Positions 1-7,345 of a stretch of 32,955 bases of DNA are shown one piece after another. Position numbers and translations under genes: made by a program. The notes beneath the pieces were generated by a model, which saw only the letters and a list, made by a program, of their open reading frames with translations, did no database searches and was not told the DNA's origin. This stretch comes from Burkholderiaceae bacterium. Lineage in GTDB: Bacteria > Pseudomonadota > Gammaproteobacteria > Burkholderiales > Burkholderiaceae_C. The stretch's first letter is position 1, and each line of letters starts with the position of its first letter. The stretch lies in contig JAURWR010000003.1 of assembly GCA_030654805.1 (NCBI GenBank), forward strand, positions 1 through 32,955, given 5' to 3'.

Positions 1-1
1 C

Positions 2-577
<576 letters not shown>

Positions 578-598
578 GGGCTTTAGGTCAGCGCATCA

Positions 599-1042
599 GT
601 GAAATTTTCTAACCGTATTGCCCTATCGGTCGTAACTGCATCTTTGTCTTGCGCGGCAAATGCAGGTGCCCCAGATTTCTCCGGTATTTGGGTCATCGAC
701 CTCCGAACACGAACTGAGCGTCAACAAGGTGCTGAATGTGGCACGGCCGAGTTTCGGCTCAAGCAGCAAGGCAGCAGAGTCACTGGAAGCCACAGCATGG
801 CCACGGTTGGCTGTGGGCGCTTGAACGAGGGCGACCAAGAGTCGGTCAAAGGGGTCGTCATCGGTGGCGTCGCTGTCCTTGTTGTTATCAGTGGCCGAAA
901 CGGAGCAGTCGTGCTTGGTAAAGCAACGGTCGAAGGCCAGTCGCTGCACTGGGAAACTCTCGATGGCATACGAGCTGGCGATCCTTCGGGGGACTCTCCG
1001 CTGATCTTGAGCCGAGGGGTGCTTGCAAAGCAGTCAAATTGA
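599..1042 (+). CDS. Small exported protein of unknown function
   Basis: I do not recognise a characterised family. The 147-residue product starts at GTG 599. It has a signal peptide (basic start MKFSNR, a hydrophobic stretch to about residue 19, likely cleavage after ANA at about residue 22), so it is probably periplasmic. The mature part begins DFSGIWVID and is rich in short alternating strands with many Gly, Thr and Val. It resembles small beta-sheet proteins with a DFSGxW opening that are annotated only as hypothetical. Two cysteines (about residues 47 and 72) could pair. It lies at the upstream edge of the accessory stretch between purB and pyrF, and its codon use looks less GC-biased than that of purB. 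The GTG start is chosen because it immediately precedes the signal peptide and no closer ATG exists. Confidence 0.6.
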   Translation: MKFSNRIALSVVTASLSCAANAGAPDFSGIWVIDLRTRTERQQGAECGTAEFRLKQQGSRVTGSHSMATVGCGRLNEGDQESVKGVVIGGVAVLVVISGRNGAVVLGKATVEGQSLHWETLDGIRAGDPSGDSPLILSRGVLAKQSN

Positions 1043-1125
1043 GTAGTCCAATCGAAAGCCAAGTGGCGGGTCAATTGACTTTGACAAGACTCCCCTGTGG
1101 CATCCTTGCGTCACCAATCACTTCT

Positions 1126-1140
1126 AACTCCCTGGGAGTT
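1126..1140 (+). promoter_or_regulatory. Palindrome overlapping the antitoxin ribosome binding site
   Basis: AACTCCC and GGGAGTT form perfect 7-base arms around a single T. The right arm contains the GGGAG Shine-Dalgarno element, and the palindrome ends four bases before the ATG at 1145. It could be an operator for self-repression by the toxin-antitoxin complex, or an element that masks the ribosome binding site. The palindrome is read directly; the function is inferred. Confidence 0.45.
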
Positions 1141-1144
1141 GCGA

Positions 1145-1369
1145 ATGACAACGCCAGTTCATGATCTAGAAGCTGCCGTTCTCGGTCTTCCGGCCCCGGA
1201 TCGCGCGAGGATTCTGGAGCGCTTGATCGAGAGCTTCGATCGCGACACGAAGGTCGGCGACGCTTGGCTGGACGAGGCGCTGCGTCGAGAGGAAGAAGTC
1301 GTCTCGGGCAAGGTTTCAATGGTTCCAGGTCGTGAAGCCGTGGCCCGAATTCGCGCGCAATTGAAGTGA
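1145..1369 (+). CDS. Antitoxin, addiction-module component family (ParD/RelB-like role)
   Basis: This is a 74-residue acidic helical protein. It resembles the short 'putative addiction module component' antitoxins (PF09720/TIGR02574 type), which neutralise a ParE/RelE toxin encoded just downstream. Visible features are the N-terminal helix with LGLPAPDRARILERLIESFD and the later DAWLDEALRREEEVVSGK stretch with a basic end, as in that family. The ATG at 1145 is preferred over an upstream in-frame start at 1097 because GGGAG lies seven bases upstream of it. The stop overlaps the toxin start by four bases (GTGA), which points to translational coupling. The family assignment comes from sequence recall, not a search. 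Confidence 0.75.
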   Translation: MTTPVHDLEAAVLGLPAPDRARILERLIESFDRDTKVGDAWLDEALRREEEVVSGKVSMVPGREAVARIRAQLK

Positions 1370-1659
1370 TTTACGAGCTTCACCCTGACGCTGAGACCGA
1401 ACTGAACAACGCCGCTTTGCATTACGCCAAGGAGGCCAGCAAAGCCATCGCGCTGGCATTCCTGGCCGAGTTCGAGAGGGTTGCCGAGTTGCTTGAATCG
1501 AATCAACAACTGGGCACGAAATCGAAGGGCGGCTTACGCGTGTACCCCTTCCGGCGATTTCCTTATTCCATCGTTTATCGCGAAGTGGCGAGCGGCCCAT
1601 ACCTCTATGCCGTCGCGCATCAGAGACAAGAACCTGGCTATTGGCTGGGGCGCGTTTAG
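1366..1659 (+). CDS. ParE/RelE-family toxin
   Basis: The 97-residue product has the compact fold signature of the ParE/RelE superfamily. It has an N-terminal strand (IYELHPDAETELNNA) with two helices, then the strand series GLRVYPFRRFPYSIVYRE ending in YAVAHQRQEPGYW. The late AVAHQRQ motif, usually AV.H..R.PGYW, is characteristic of this toxin group. ParE members poison gyrase and RelE members cut mRNA; the sequence alone does not separate the two here. The GTG start at 1366 overlaps the antitoxin stop, so antitoxin is made first, the usual order. The pair lies in the accessory stretch between purB and pyrF and may stabilise it. Confidence 0.82.
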   Translation: MIYELHPDAETELNNAALHYAKEASKAIALAFLAEFERVAELLESNQQLGTKSKGGLRVYPFRRFPYSIVYREVASGPYLYAVAHQRQEPGYWLGRV

Positions 1660-1683
1660 CCCGTAGGCTGCTGAAGTTTTGCC

Positions 1684-2047
1684 ATGACATTCACCGCTCA
1701 ACTCGCCACCGCCGAGTCCCTGAACAACTCCCTGCTCTGCATCGGCCTCGACCCCGAGCCGTCGAAGTTTCCGGGGGCCTGGAAGGGCGACGCCAGCCGC
1801 ATCTTCGACTTCTGCGCGGCGATCGTCGATGCGACGAAGGATCTCGCGATCGCGTTCAAGCCGCAGATCGCGTACTTCGCGGCGCACCGCGCCGAGGACC
1901 AACTCGAAGCGCTGATCGCGCACATCCATGCGGTGGCGCCGGCCGTGCCGGTCATCCTGGACGCGAAGCGCGGCGACATCGGCAGCACCGCGCAGCAGTA
2001 CGCCAGCGAGGCCTTCGAGCGCTACCGGGCCGATGCGGTGACGCTGT
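1684..2047 (+). repeat. Direct repeat, left copy (pyrF 5' 364 bp)
   Basis: This is the left arm of a direct repeat whose right arm is 2536-2899, at about 91% identity by hand count. Similarity starts at the ATG (with GCC just before it) and ends abruptly after GCGGTGACGCTGT. Upstream flanks share nothing convincing beyond those few bases. Mismatches concentrate in the first 17 codons (11 of 32). The repeat period is 852 bases. Confidence 0.9.
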
Positions 2048-2049
2048 GA
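1684..2049 (+). pseudogene. pyrF: Truncated orotidine 5'-phosphate decarboxylase (first pyrF copy)
   Basis: This 121-residue frame matches the N-terminal part of the complete pyrF downstream at 113 of 121 positions by hand count. It retains [10 protein letters not shown], the FKPQ lysine and the catalytic [10 protein letters not shown] segment. It then stops at TGA immediately after the shared bases GCGGTGACGCTGT. The phosphate-binding C-terminal half of the TIM barrel is missing, so OMP decarboxylase activity is not expected. Against the intact copy I count 32 base differences in 364; 18 of the 26 changed codons are synonymous. Both versions therefore diverged under selection before this one was cut. 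It reads as a broken allele rather than a recent slippage duplicate. Confidence 0.85.
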
Positions 2050-2056
2050 GAGCCGC

Positions 2057-2539
2057 ATGTCTGACCTTCTCGCGATCGTAGGATCAATCGTCGTCGCCGG
2101 ATTAGTCGCGGTCGCGGCGCTACCAAGCTTGCTTCGGCATTTCGGTTTTCTGCGTTGTGACCTCAGGACGGAACCCGTCATTCAGGGAGCGGGATTCGCA
2201 TTCTTCTGCGTGCTTTGGTTCATGTTTGCGAGTAGCTTTCTCGCCTGGGTATTTCCGATCGCGTTCTTCGTGAGCTACTTCTTGGGCTACGTCCTTGGGG
2301 GTAACACCCCTGCGTTCAACCGTTCCGAAATCGCGCTCTCGCTGATCTGTACCGGTGTCGCCACAGGCGCAAGCGGCTTGATCGCGATGTCGGGGCCCGT
2401 TGACGCTTTAGGGGACGTGATGGCGCGGTTGATGGCTATGAACTATTCGGTGCTTGTCGCTGCGGCCGTCATCCGAATGGCGGTTCGTTCCTTTCGAGCC
2501 TCTCGCAAGACCGCTTCCACAGACAAAAGCTCGCCATGA
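2057..2539 (+). CDS. Orphan integral membrane protein lodged between the two pyrF copies
   Basis: I do not recognise the family of this 160-residue protein. It has a start-proximal hydrophobic segment (about residues 5-25), a strongly aromatic segment containing [18 protein letters not shown] followed closely by [18 protein letters not shown] (about 45-82), and two weaker ones (about 93-110 and 126-145). The basic tail ([14 protein letters not shown]) probably stays in the cytoplasm. The ATG lies seven bases after the truncated pyrF stop, and the stop overlaps the intact pyrF start as ATGA, so translation is coupled. Two 60-base lines counted by hand gave about 50-55% GC, against about 63% in a neighbouring pyrF line, suggesting foreign origin. 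Confidence 0.65.
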   Translation: MSDLLAIVGSIVVAGLVAVAALPSLLRHFGFLRCDLRTEPVIQGAGFAFFCVLWFMFASSFLAWVFPIAFFVSYFLGYVLGGNTPAFNRSEIALSLICTGVATGASGLIAMSGPVDALGDVMARLMAMNYSVLVAAAVIRMAVRSFRASRKTASTDKSSP

Positions 2540-2899
2540 CCTTCATCGAACAACTGTCGGCCGCCGAGTCGCTCAACAACTCCTTGCTCTGCATCGGCCT
2601 CGACCCCGAGCCGTCGAAGTTTCCGGGGGCCTGGAAAGGCGACGCCGGTCGCATCTTCGATTTCTGCGCGGCGATCGTCGATGCGACGAAGGACCTGGCG
2701 ATCGCGTTCAAGCCGCAGATCGCGTACTTCGCGGCGCACCGCGCCGAGGACCAATTGGAAGCGCTGATCGCGCACATCCACGCGGTCGCGCCGACCGTGC
2801 CGGTGATCCTCGATGCGAAGCGCGGCGACATCGGCAGCACCGCGCAGCAGTACGCCCGCGAGGCGTTCGAGCGATACAAAGCCGACGCGGTGACGCTGT
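2536..2899 (+). repeat. Direct repeat, right copy (5' part of intact pyrF)
   Basis: This is the right arm of the pyrF direct repeat whose left arm is 1684-2047. It continues without interruption into the rest of pyrF, whereas the left arm breaks into unrelated sequence. The 488 bases between the arms are almost entirely the orphan membrane-protein gene. Confidence 0.9.
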
Positions 2900-3378
2900 C
2901 GCCGTTCATGGGTCACGATTCGATCGAGCCTTACCTGGACTACGCTGACAAGGGGCTGATCCTGTTGTGCCGCACCTCGAATGCGGGCGGCTCCGATCTG
3001 CAGGCGCAGCGCATCGTCGGTGCCGACGGCCGGCCGGGCGATCTGCTGTACGAACACATCGCGCGGCTCGCGCAAGGACCTTGGAACCGCACCGGCCAGC
3101 TTGGCCTGGTCGTCGGCGCGACCTTCCCGGCCGAGATCGCGCGCGTGCGCGAACTGGCGCCAACGCTGCCGCTGCTGATCCCCGGCGTCGGGGCGCAGGG
3201 CGGTGATGCGGCGGCGACGGTGCGCGCGGGGTGGCGATCGAAGGACGGCAAAACCACCGGGCCGATCGCCGTCAACTCGTCGCGCGCGGTGCTCTACGCC
3301 AGCTCGGGCGATGACTTTGCCGAAGCCGCGCGGCGTGTCGCGGAGGCGACACGGCTGCAACTGAACAGCGCACGCTGA
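2536..3378 (+). CDS. pyrF: Orotidine 5'-phosphate decarboxylase, intact copy
   Basis: This enzyme decarboxylates OMP to UMP, the last step of de novo pyrimidine synthesis in the cytosol. At 280 residues it fits the longer bacterial type (OMPdecase type 2). Key residues seen are Asp23 in GLDPEP, Lys59 in FKPQ, and the catalytic D-x-K-x-x-D as Asp93, Lys95 and Asp98 in [11 protein letters not shown]. The later CRTSNAGG and [10 protein letters not shown] segments fit the phosphate-binding loops. Its ATG overlaps the stop of the upstream membrane-protein gene (ATGA), which makes its expression depend on that cassette unless an internal promoter exists. The first 364 bases are repeated upstream in truncated form. 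Confidence 0.95.
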   Translation: MTFIEQLSAAESLNNSLLCIGLDPEPSKFPGAWKGDAGRIFDFCAAIVDATKDLAIAFKPQIAYFAAHRAEDQLEALIAHIHAVAPTVPVILDAKRGDIGSTAQQYAREAFERYKADAVTLSPFMGHDSIEPYLDYADKGLILLCRTSNAGGSDLQAQRIVGADGRPGDLLYEHIARLAQGPWNRTGQLGLVVGATFPAEIARVRELAPTLPLLIPGVGAQGGDAAATVRAGWRSKDGKTTGPIAVNSSRAVLYASSGDDFAEAARRVAEATRLQLNSAR

Positions 3379-3390
3379 GCTGCCAAGCTG

Positions 3391-3413
3391 GCGCCGCCCA
3401 CGTGGCCCGGCGC
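3391..3413. terminator. Possible bidirectional terminator hairpin between convergent genes
   Basis: GCGCCG (3391-3396) pairs with CGGCGC (3408-3413) around a core containing the palindrome CCACGTGG. It lies between the stop of pyrF and the stop of the convergent M14 peptidase gene. There is no clear T-run on either side, so its role as an intrinsic terminator is inferred from position and stem strength. Confidence 0.45.
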
Positions 3414-3420
3414 AAAGGGA

Positions 3421-5145
3421 TCAGTCCAGGCGGACCTCGGCCCGCACGATCCCGGCGCGATCCGCCCGCGCGCTCACCGCGAGCCGCGTTCCCTGCGGCG
3501 CCCGCACCACCCATTCGCCCACCGCCCGGTCGGCGGTCGCGGTGTGCGCGCCGTGGTGGCCCAGCAGCGACTGCTTCGGCGCGTGGCCTTCAAGCTGCGG
3601 CCCTTCGTGGCGCAGCTTGCCGCTGACCAGCGAGACGGCCGGGTCCTCGACGCCGTTGAGGCTCGGCAGGTGGATCTCGAACATCACGCCGCGCACCACC
3701 TTGCGTTCGAGTGCCCGCTTGCTGATGTACGACGGCAGCCAGCCGCTGTTGGCGACCGCCAGCCGCACGCGCCAGGTGTCGGGGCCGAGCGCGCGCACCT
3801 CGGTGCGCAGCAGCTCCAGCTTCGGCAGGCTCAGCGCCACCTGCGTCAGCCATGCCGGGAAGCGCGCGGCTTCGCGTTCGCGCAGGTGCGGCGGCGGGTT
3901 GCGCCAGTAGTTCTGGTGGTCCCAGCCGCCGATCTCGATCGCGCCGAGCTGCGGATGGTGGAACGGTCGCCACGGCGCATAGGCCTGACCACCGCACTGC
4001 TCGTCACTCCACTTCAGCAGCTTCAGGTCGTCGGCGGCAGGATGCTCGCGGTACCACTCGATCCACGGGTAGCCGGTGATGCCGGCCTCGGCGTTCGGCG
4101 ACCAGATCTCGACCGTCCAGAACAGCAGGCCCAGGTGCTCGTAGGCCCAGTCCTGCGTGCCGGTGATGACTTCCTTCGGGTGGTACTTGAACTCGTGCCA
4201 CGCACTCACCGCCGGGTAGCCGGTCAGCTTGGCGCCGAGCGCGCTGAAGCGCTTGAACGACCACAGGTCCTCCGGGATCATGTCGTCGTCGCTGTGCGTG
4301 CCCATCGGCCGCAGGATCACGCCGCTGTGCGTGTGGAAGCTGATCACCGCGCCGATGTTCGGGTGGCCGGTGATGAAGTCGACCATCGCGCGCACCTCGG
4401 GCTCGCTGGCCGGGTACGGGCCGGCACCGAGTTGCTCGAACTCCTGCCGCCACTGCGACGGGAAATTGCGGTTCAGGTCCAGCCCTTCGACGTCGGGGTT
4501 CACGTTCACCGTCAGCCCGTCGTAGTGCTGCAGCGTGCCCTCGGGGATCACGCGGTAATAGGTGCCGCCGAACTCGCCGGGCTCGCGCGACACCATCAGG
4601 CGCGGGTCGGCGTCGCAGCATTTGTAGGTGCCGTGCGGATCGGCGATGCGCATCATCAGCACGCGGCCGTCGCCGTCGACGTCCTCGACGGTCAGGCCGT
4701 CGACCGCCTCCTCTTCGTATGGATAGCGTCGCGTCGACGAGCGGATGTGACGCGGCCGGTCGGCCAGCGCCAGTTCGGCGCCGTCGGGGTTCAGCCGCGG
4801 GCACAGGTAGACGACGCGGGTGTCGAGCAGCTGCGTGATCTGGGGGTCGGTGCCATAACCGGTGACCAGCTGGTGCAGGTAGTACAGACACGCGGTGCTG
4901 GCCGTCAACTCGGCCGCGTGGATGTTGCCGTCGGCCCAGAACGCCGGCTTGTCGGTGTCGATGCCGGTGGCCGCCTGCGTCACCACGGCGACCCAGATGT
5001 CGCGGCCTTCATGGCTCCGGCCGATCGAGACCACCGACATCAGCTCCGGGTACGCCGCCGTGTAATCGGCCAGCAGCTGCGTCAGCGCGTCGTGGCGGTA
5101 GAAGGTGTCGAAGTGCGGGACGGGGGTGGTGGCCGTGAGGGTCAT
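3421..5145 (-). CDS. M14-family zinc carboxypeptidase
   Basis: This is a 574-residue metallopeptidase of the carboxypeptidase A-like M14 clan, which removes C-terminal residues from peptides. Zinc ligands are visible as His76 and Glu79 in GNIHAAE and a third His at about 271 in ISFHTHSG. The substrate-binding Asn-Arg pair is in GLDLNRNFP (about 225-226), and the catalytic Glu is about 346 in FWTVEIW. The NPDG motif near residue 119 is also typical. The last ~180 residues form an extra domain, probably beta-rich. No signal peptide is seen, so it is likely cytosolic. It is the last gene of a minus-strand run, 57 bases after the amidotransferase. Its physiological substrate cannot be told from sequence. 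Confidence 0.88.
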   Translation of the reverse strand: MTLTATTPVPHFDTFYRHDALTQLLADYTAAYPELMSVVSIGRSHEGRDIWVAVVTQAATGIDTDKPAFWADGNIHAAELTASTACLYYLHQLVTGYGTDPQITQLLDTRVVYLCPRLNPDGAELALADRPRHIRSSTRRYPYEEEAVDGLTVEDVDGDGRVLMMRIADPHGTYKCCDADPRLMVSREPGEFGGTYYRVIPEGTLQHYDGLTVNVNPDVEGLDLNRNFPSQWRQEFEQLGAGPYPASEPEVRAMVDFITGHPNIGAVISFHTHSGVILRPMGTHSDDDMIPEDLWSFKRFSALGAKLTGYPAVSAWHEFKYHPKEVITGTQDWAYEHLGLLFWTVEIWSPNAEAGITGYPWIEWYREHPAADDLKLLKWSDEQCGGQAYAPWRPFHHPQLGAIEIGGWDHQNYWRNPPPHLREREAARFPAWLTQVALSLPKLELLRTEVRALGPDTWRVRLAVANSGWLPSYISKRALERKVVRGVMFEIHLPSLNGVEDPAVSLVSGKLRHEGPQLEGHAPKQSLLGHHGAHTATADRAVGEWVVRAPQGTRLAVSARADRAGIVRAEVRLD

Positions 5146-5202
5146 GAGGGCGACGGGCTGCGGTGATCCGTCGATCTTAGGGTCAGCACCGAACCGTGCG
5201 CA

Positions 5203-5961
5203 TCACACGGCCAGCGGCTCGCCCCCGACGAACACCTTCAGCTCGCCCGGCTGGAATGCGATCCAGGCTTCGTCGCAGGTCAGCGGCTCCGTGACGACGA
5301 CCGCGACGCGGTCGGTCGGGGTGGTCAGGCGCGCGAAATCGACGCTGATGTCCTTGTCCTGCAGCCGCGCGGCGCGGAACGGTTGCTGGCGCACCAGGTA
5401 CCACAGCTTCGTCGAGCAATGCGCCCACAGCGCCTCGCCCTGGCTGAGCATGAAGTTGAAGCTGCCGTGCGCGGCGATCTGCGGCACCAGTTCGCGCAGC
5501 GTGGCGGTCAGCTCGGCCACCGGCGGCAGGCGGGCGTGCGCCTTGGCGAGTTCCTGCATCAGCCAGCAGAAGGCGCGCTCGCTGTCGGTGTCGCCCACCG
5601 GATGGAACGACGCGTGCAGCCGGGGCGCGTAGTCGGTCAGGTTGCCGTTGTGCGCAAACGCCCAGTAGCGCCCCCACAGCTCGCGCACGAACGGGTGCGT
5701 GTTCTCGAGCGCGGTGCGGCCCTGCGTGGCCTTGCGGATGTGCGCGATGACGTTGCTCGAGTGGATCGGGTAGCGCCGCACCATCTCGGCCACCGGCGAG
5801 TGGCGCGCGCTCTGCGCGTCGACGAACAGGCGCAGTCCGGCGCCCTCGAAGAAGGCGATGCCGAAGCCGTCCTGATGCTCCGCGGCGCGGGTCGAAAAGC
5901 CGGTGAAGCTGAAGACGATGTCGGTCGGCGTGTTGCCGTTCATTCCGAGCAGCTGGCACAT
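5203..5961 (-). CDS. Class II glutamine amidotransferase, YafJ type
   Basis: The 252-residue protein begins Met-Cys-Gln. After Met removal, Cys becomes the N-terminal nucleophile that takes the amide nitrogen from glutamine, as in the Ntn hydrolase-type amidotransferases. Other family landmarks are HIRKATQG, the NTHPF segment, the WAFAHNGNL oxyanion region and DTDSERAF. No synthetase domain is attached, so the acceptor is unknown; YafJ-family members are generally uncharacterised. The ATG at 5961 is chosen because it places the cysteine at position 2; an in-frame extension to 6117 would bury it and overlap the upstream gene. It starts 11 bases after the upstream flavoprotein stop, which suggests co-transcription. 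Confidence 0.88.
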   Translation of the reverse strand: MCQLLGMNGNTPTDIVFSFTGFSTRAAEHQDGFGIAFFEGAGLRLFVDAQSARHSPVAEMVRRYPIHSSNVIAHIRKATQGRTALENTHPFVRELWGRYWAFAHNGNLTDYAPRLHASFHPVGDTDSERAFCWLMQELAKAHARLPPVAELTATLRELVPQIAAHGSFNFMLSQGEALWAHCSTKLWYLVRQQPFRAARLQDKDISVDFARLTTPTDRVAVVVTEPLTCDEAWIAFQPGELKVFVGGEPLAV

Positions 5962-5972
5962 GCGGGCGGCTT

Positions 5973-7268
5973 TCAGGTGTGCACGAACAGCATGCGCATC
6001 CAGCTCTTCACCGTCAGCAGGCTGCTCGGCAGATGCGTTTCCTCGAGCAGTCCGGTCATGCGACGCAACCGGCTCGGGCTGCGCCGGGCGCTCCACACGA
6101 CCAGCTCGACCAGCCACGGGTGGGCGTTGACGATGTTGGCCTTGTCGTACATCTCGTAGCGCGGCTTCAGCGCTCGCACACGCGCTTCGTAGCTGGCGCG
6201 CACCTGCGCTTCGGGCCAGTCGCGATGGCGGCCCTCGATCATCATGTCGGCCGCGGCGAGGCCGGTTTCCAATGCCTTGCCGATGCCTTCGCCGGTGAAG
6301 GCGTAGGTGCTGCCGGCGGCTTCACCGGTCACCAGCAGGCCGGGACGTGACAGTTTGGCGCCGGCCAGCGAACAGCGCAACGGTGCGCCCTTCAGCTCGC
6401 CGACCCAGGTGCCGTCGGCCAGCAGTTCGCGCGCCGGTGCGTGGACCCGTGTGAACTCGTCGAACATCTTGCGCAGGTTGACGTCCTGCATGGTCCGGCC
6501 CGAATCGTGTCCCGCCTTGTGGCTGTGCGCCACACCGACGCCGATGTTGAAGACGCCATCCGGGCACGGAAAGACCCAGCCGTAGCCGCGCTTCATGCGC
6601 GGGTGCCACACCACCTCGAGCTCGGTGATCCGGCCGACCATGGCGGGGTTCTTCACGTAGCCGCGCATCGCCACGCCGGTGGGTGTGCGGCGCTCGCACA
6701 TGCCGGCCGCCAGCAGCGCCTGGGGCGGTGCTCCGCTGGCGATCAGCACCCAGGGCGCGCGCAGTTCGTGCATCGCGTCGCCGCAGCGCAATTGCGCACC
6801 GACGACGCGGGGCGTGCCGGTGGGGTCGTCTTCCAGCACGCCGACGAAGCGCACCGGCGCGAACATCCGTGCGCCGGCTTCGACCGCCGCCGTGCACAGC
6901 AGCAGGTCCAGCTCGCGGCGTGGCAGCACGGCCAGCGTGCCGGGCACGTCGATGCGGCCGCCGCGCGGGCCGATCACGCCGACGTGCTTCACCACGCGCG
7001 CGCGCGCCAGCACCGCATCGAGCAGCCCGAGTCGGCGCAGTGCATGGTGCGCATCGGGGATCAGCCCGTCGCCGCAGACCTTGTCGCGCGGGAACGCCTG
7101 CTGGTCGACCAGCACCACGTCGAATCCGGCGCGCGCCAGAGTGATGGCGGCCGCGCTGCCGGCCGGACCGGCGCCCACCACGATCACGTCGCAGTGCGTC
7201 GGCAGATCGGCCGGCGGGCGGTTCAGCCCCGGCGGGGTCTTCGGCGTGTGATGAGTGGCAAGCGGCAT
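5973..7268 (-). CDS. FAD-dependent oxidoreductase, geranylgeranyl-reductase family
   Basis: This is a 431-residue flavoprotein. The N-terminal dinucleotide-binding motif is VIVVGAGPAGSAAA (about 28-41). It is followed by FPRDKVCGDGL (about 59-69), a hallmark of the geranylgeranyl reductase / p-hydroxybenzoate-hydroxylase-like group, and later GYGWVFPCPDGVFNIGVG and a TGEAAGSTYAFTGEGIG segment that contacts FAD. Family members reduce isoprenoid double bonds or act on lipids and quinones; the substrate here is not evident. The ATG at 7268 is chosen because longer in-frame starts, up to 7436, would run into the divergent epimerase gene. It heads a tight minus-strand group with the amidotransferase and M14 peptidase. 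Confidence 0.85.
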   Translation of the reverse strand: MPLATHHTPKTPPGLNRPPADLPTHCDVIVVGAGPAGSAAAITLARAGFDVVLVDQQAFPRDKVCGDGLIPDAHHALRRLGLLDAVLARARVVKHVGVIGPRGGRIDVPGTLAVLPRRELDLLLCTAAVEAGARMFAPVRFVGVLEDDPTGTPRVVGAQLRCGDAMHELRAPWVLIASGAPPQALLAAGMCERRTPTGVAMRGYVKNPAMVGRITELEVVWHPRMKRGYGWVFPCPDGVFNIGVGVAHSHKAGHDSGRTMQDVNLRKMFDEFTRVHAPARELLADGTWVGELKGAPLRCSLAGAKLSRPGLLVTGEAAGSTYAFTGEGIGKALETGLAAADMMIEGRHRDWPEAQVRASYEARVRALKPRYEMYDKANIVNAHPWLVELVVWSARRSPSRLRRMTGLLEETHLPSSLLTVKSWMRMLFVHT

Positions 7269-7291
7269 GCAAACAACGGGACAATGAGCGG

Positions 7292-7345
7292 ATGAAAAAC
7301 CTCCATCTCGCGCGCCGCATTGTGGCGCCGCCGGGCCTGACATGA
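7292..7345 (+). CDS. Possible 17-codon leader peptide before the epimerase
   Basis: ATG 7292 opens a frame for MKNLHLARRIVAPPGLT. Its TGA overlaps the epimerase ATG as ATGA (7342-7345). A still shorter frame (ATG 7284, three codons) ends in TGA overlapping ATG 7292 in the same manner. The epimerase start lacks a clear Shine-Dalgarno sequence, so re-initiation from this leader is plausible. It may equally be chance; there is no evidence of conservation. Confidence 0.25.
   Translation: MKNLHLARRIVAPPGLT

Noticed and set aside
1075-1103. Promoter TTGACT/TTGACA before the antitoxin gene
   Set aside because: Good -35-like hexamers exist at 1075 and 1081, but the expected -10 positions match the consensus poorly.
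1660-2536. Insertion sequence or integrase explanation for the pyrF duplication
   Set aside because: No transposase, terminal inverted repeats or short target duplications could be found at the cassette edges, so no mobile element is called.
3544-5166. A 540-codon plus-strand open frame opposite the M14 peptidase
   Set aside because: It is an antisense shadow rich in Arg, Val, His and Gln; the minus-strand frame has clear zinc-peptidase motifs.
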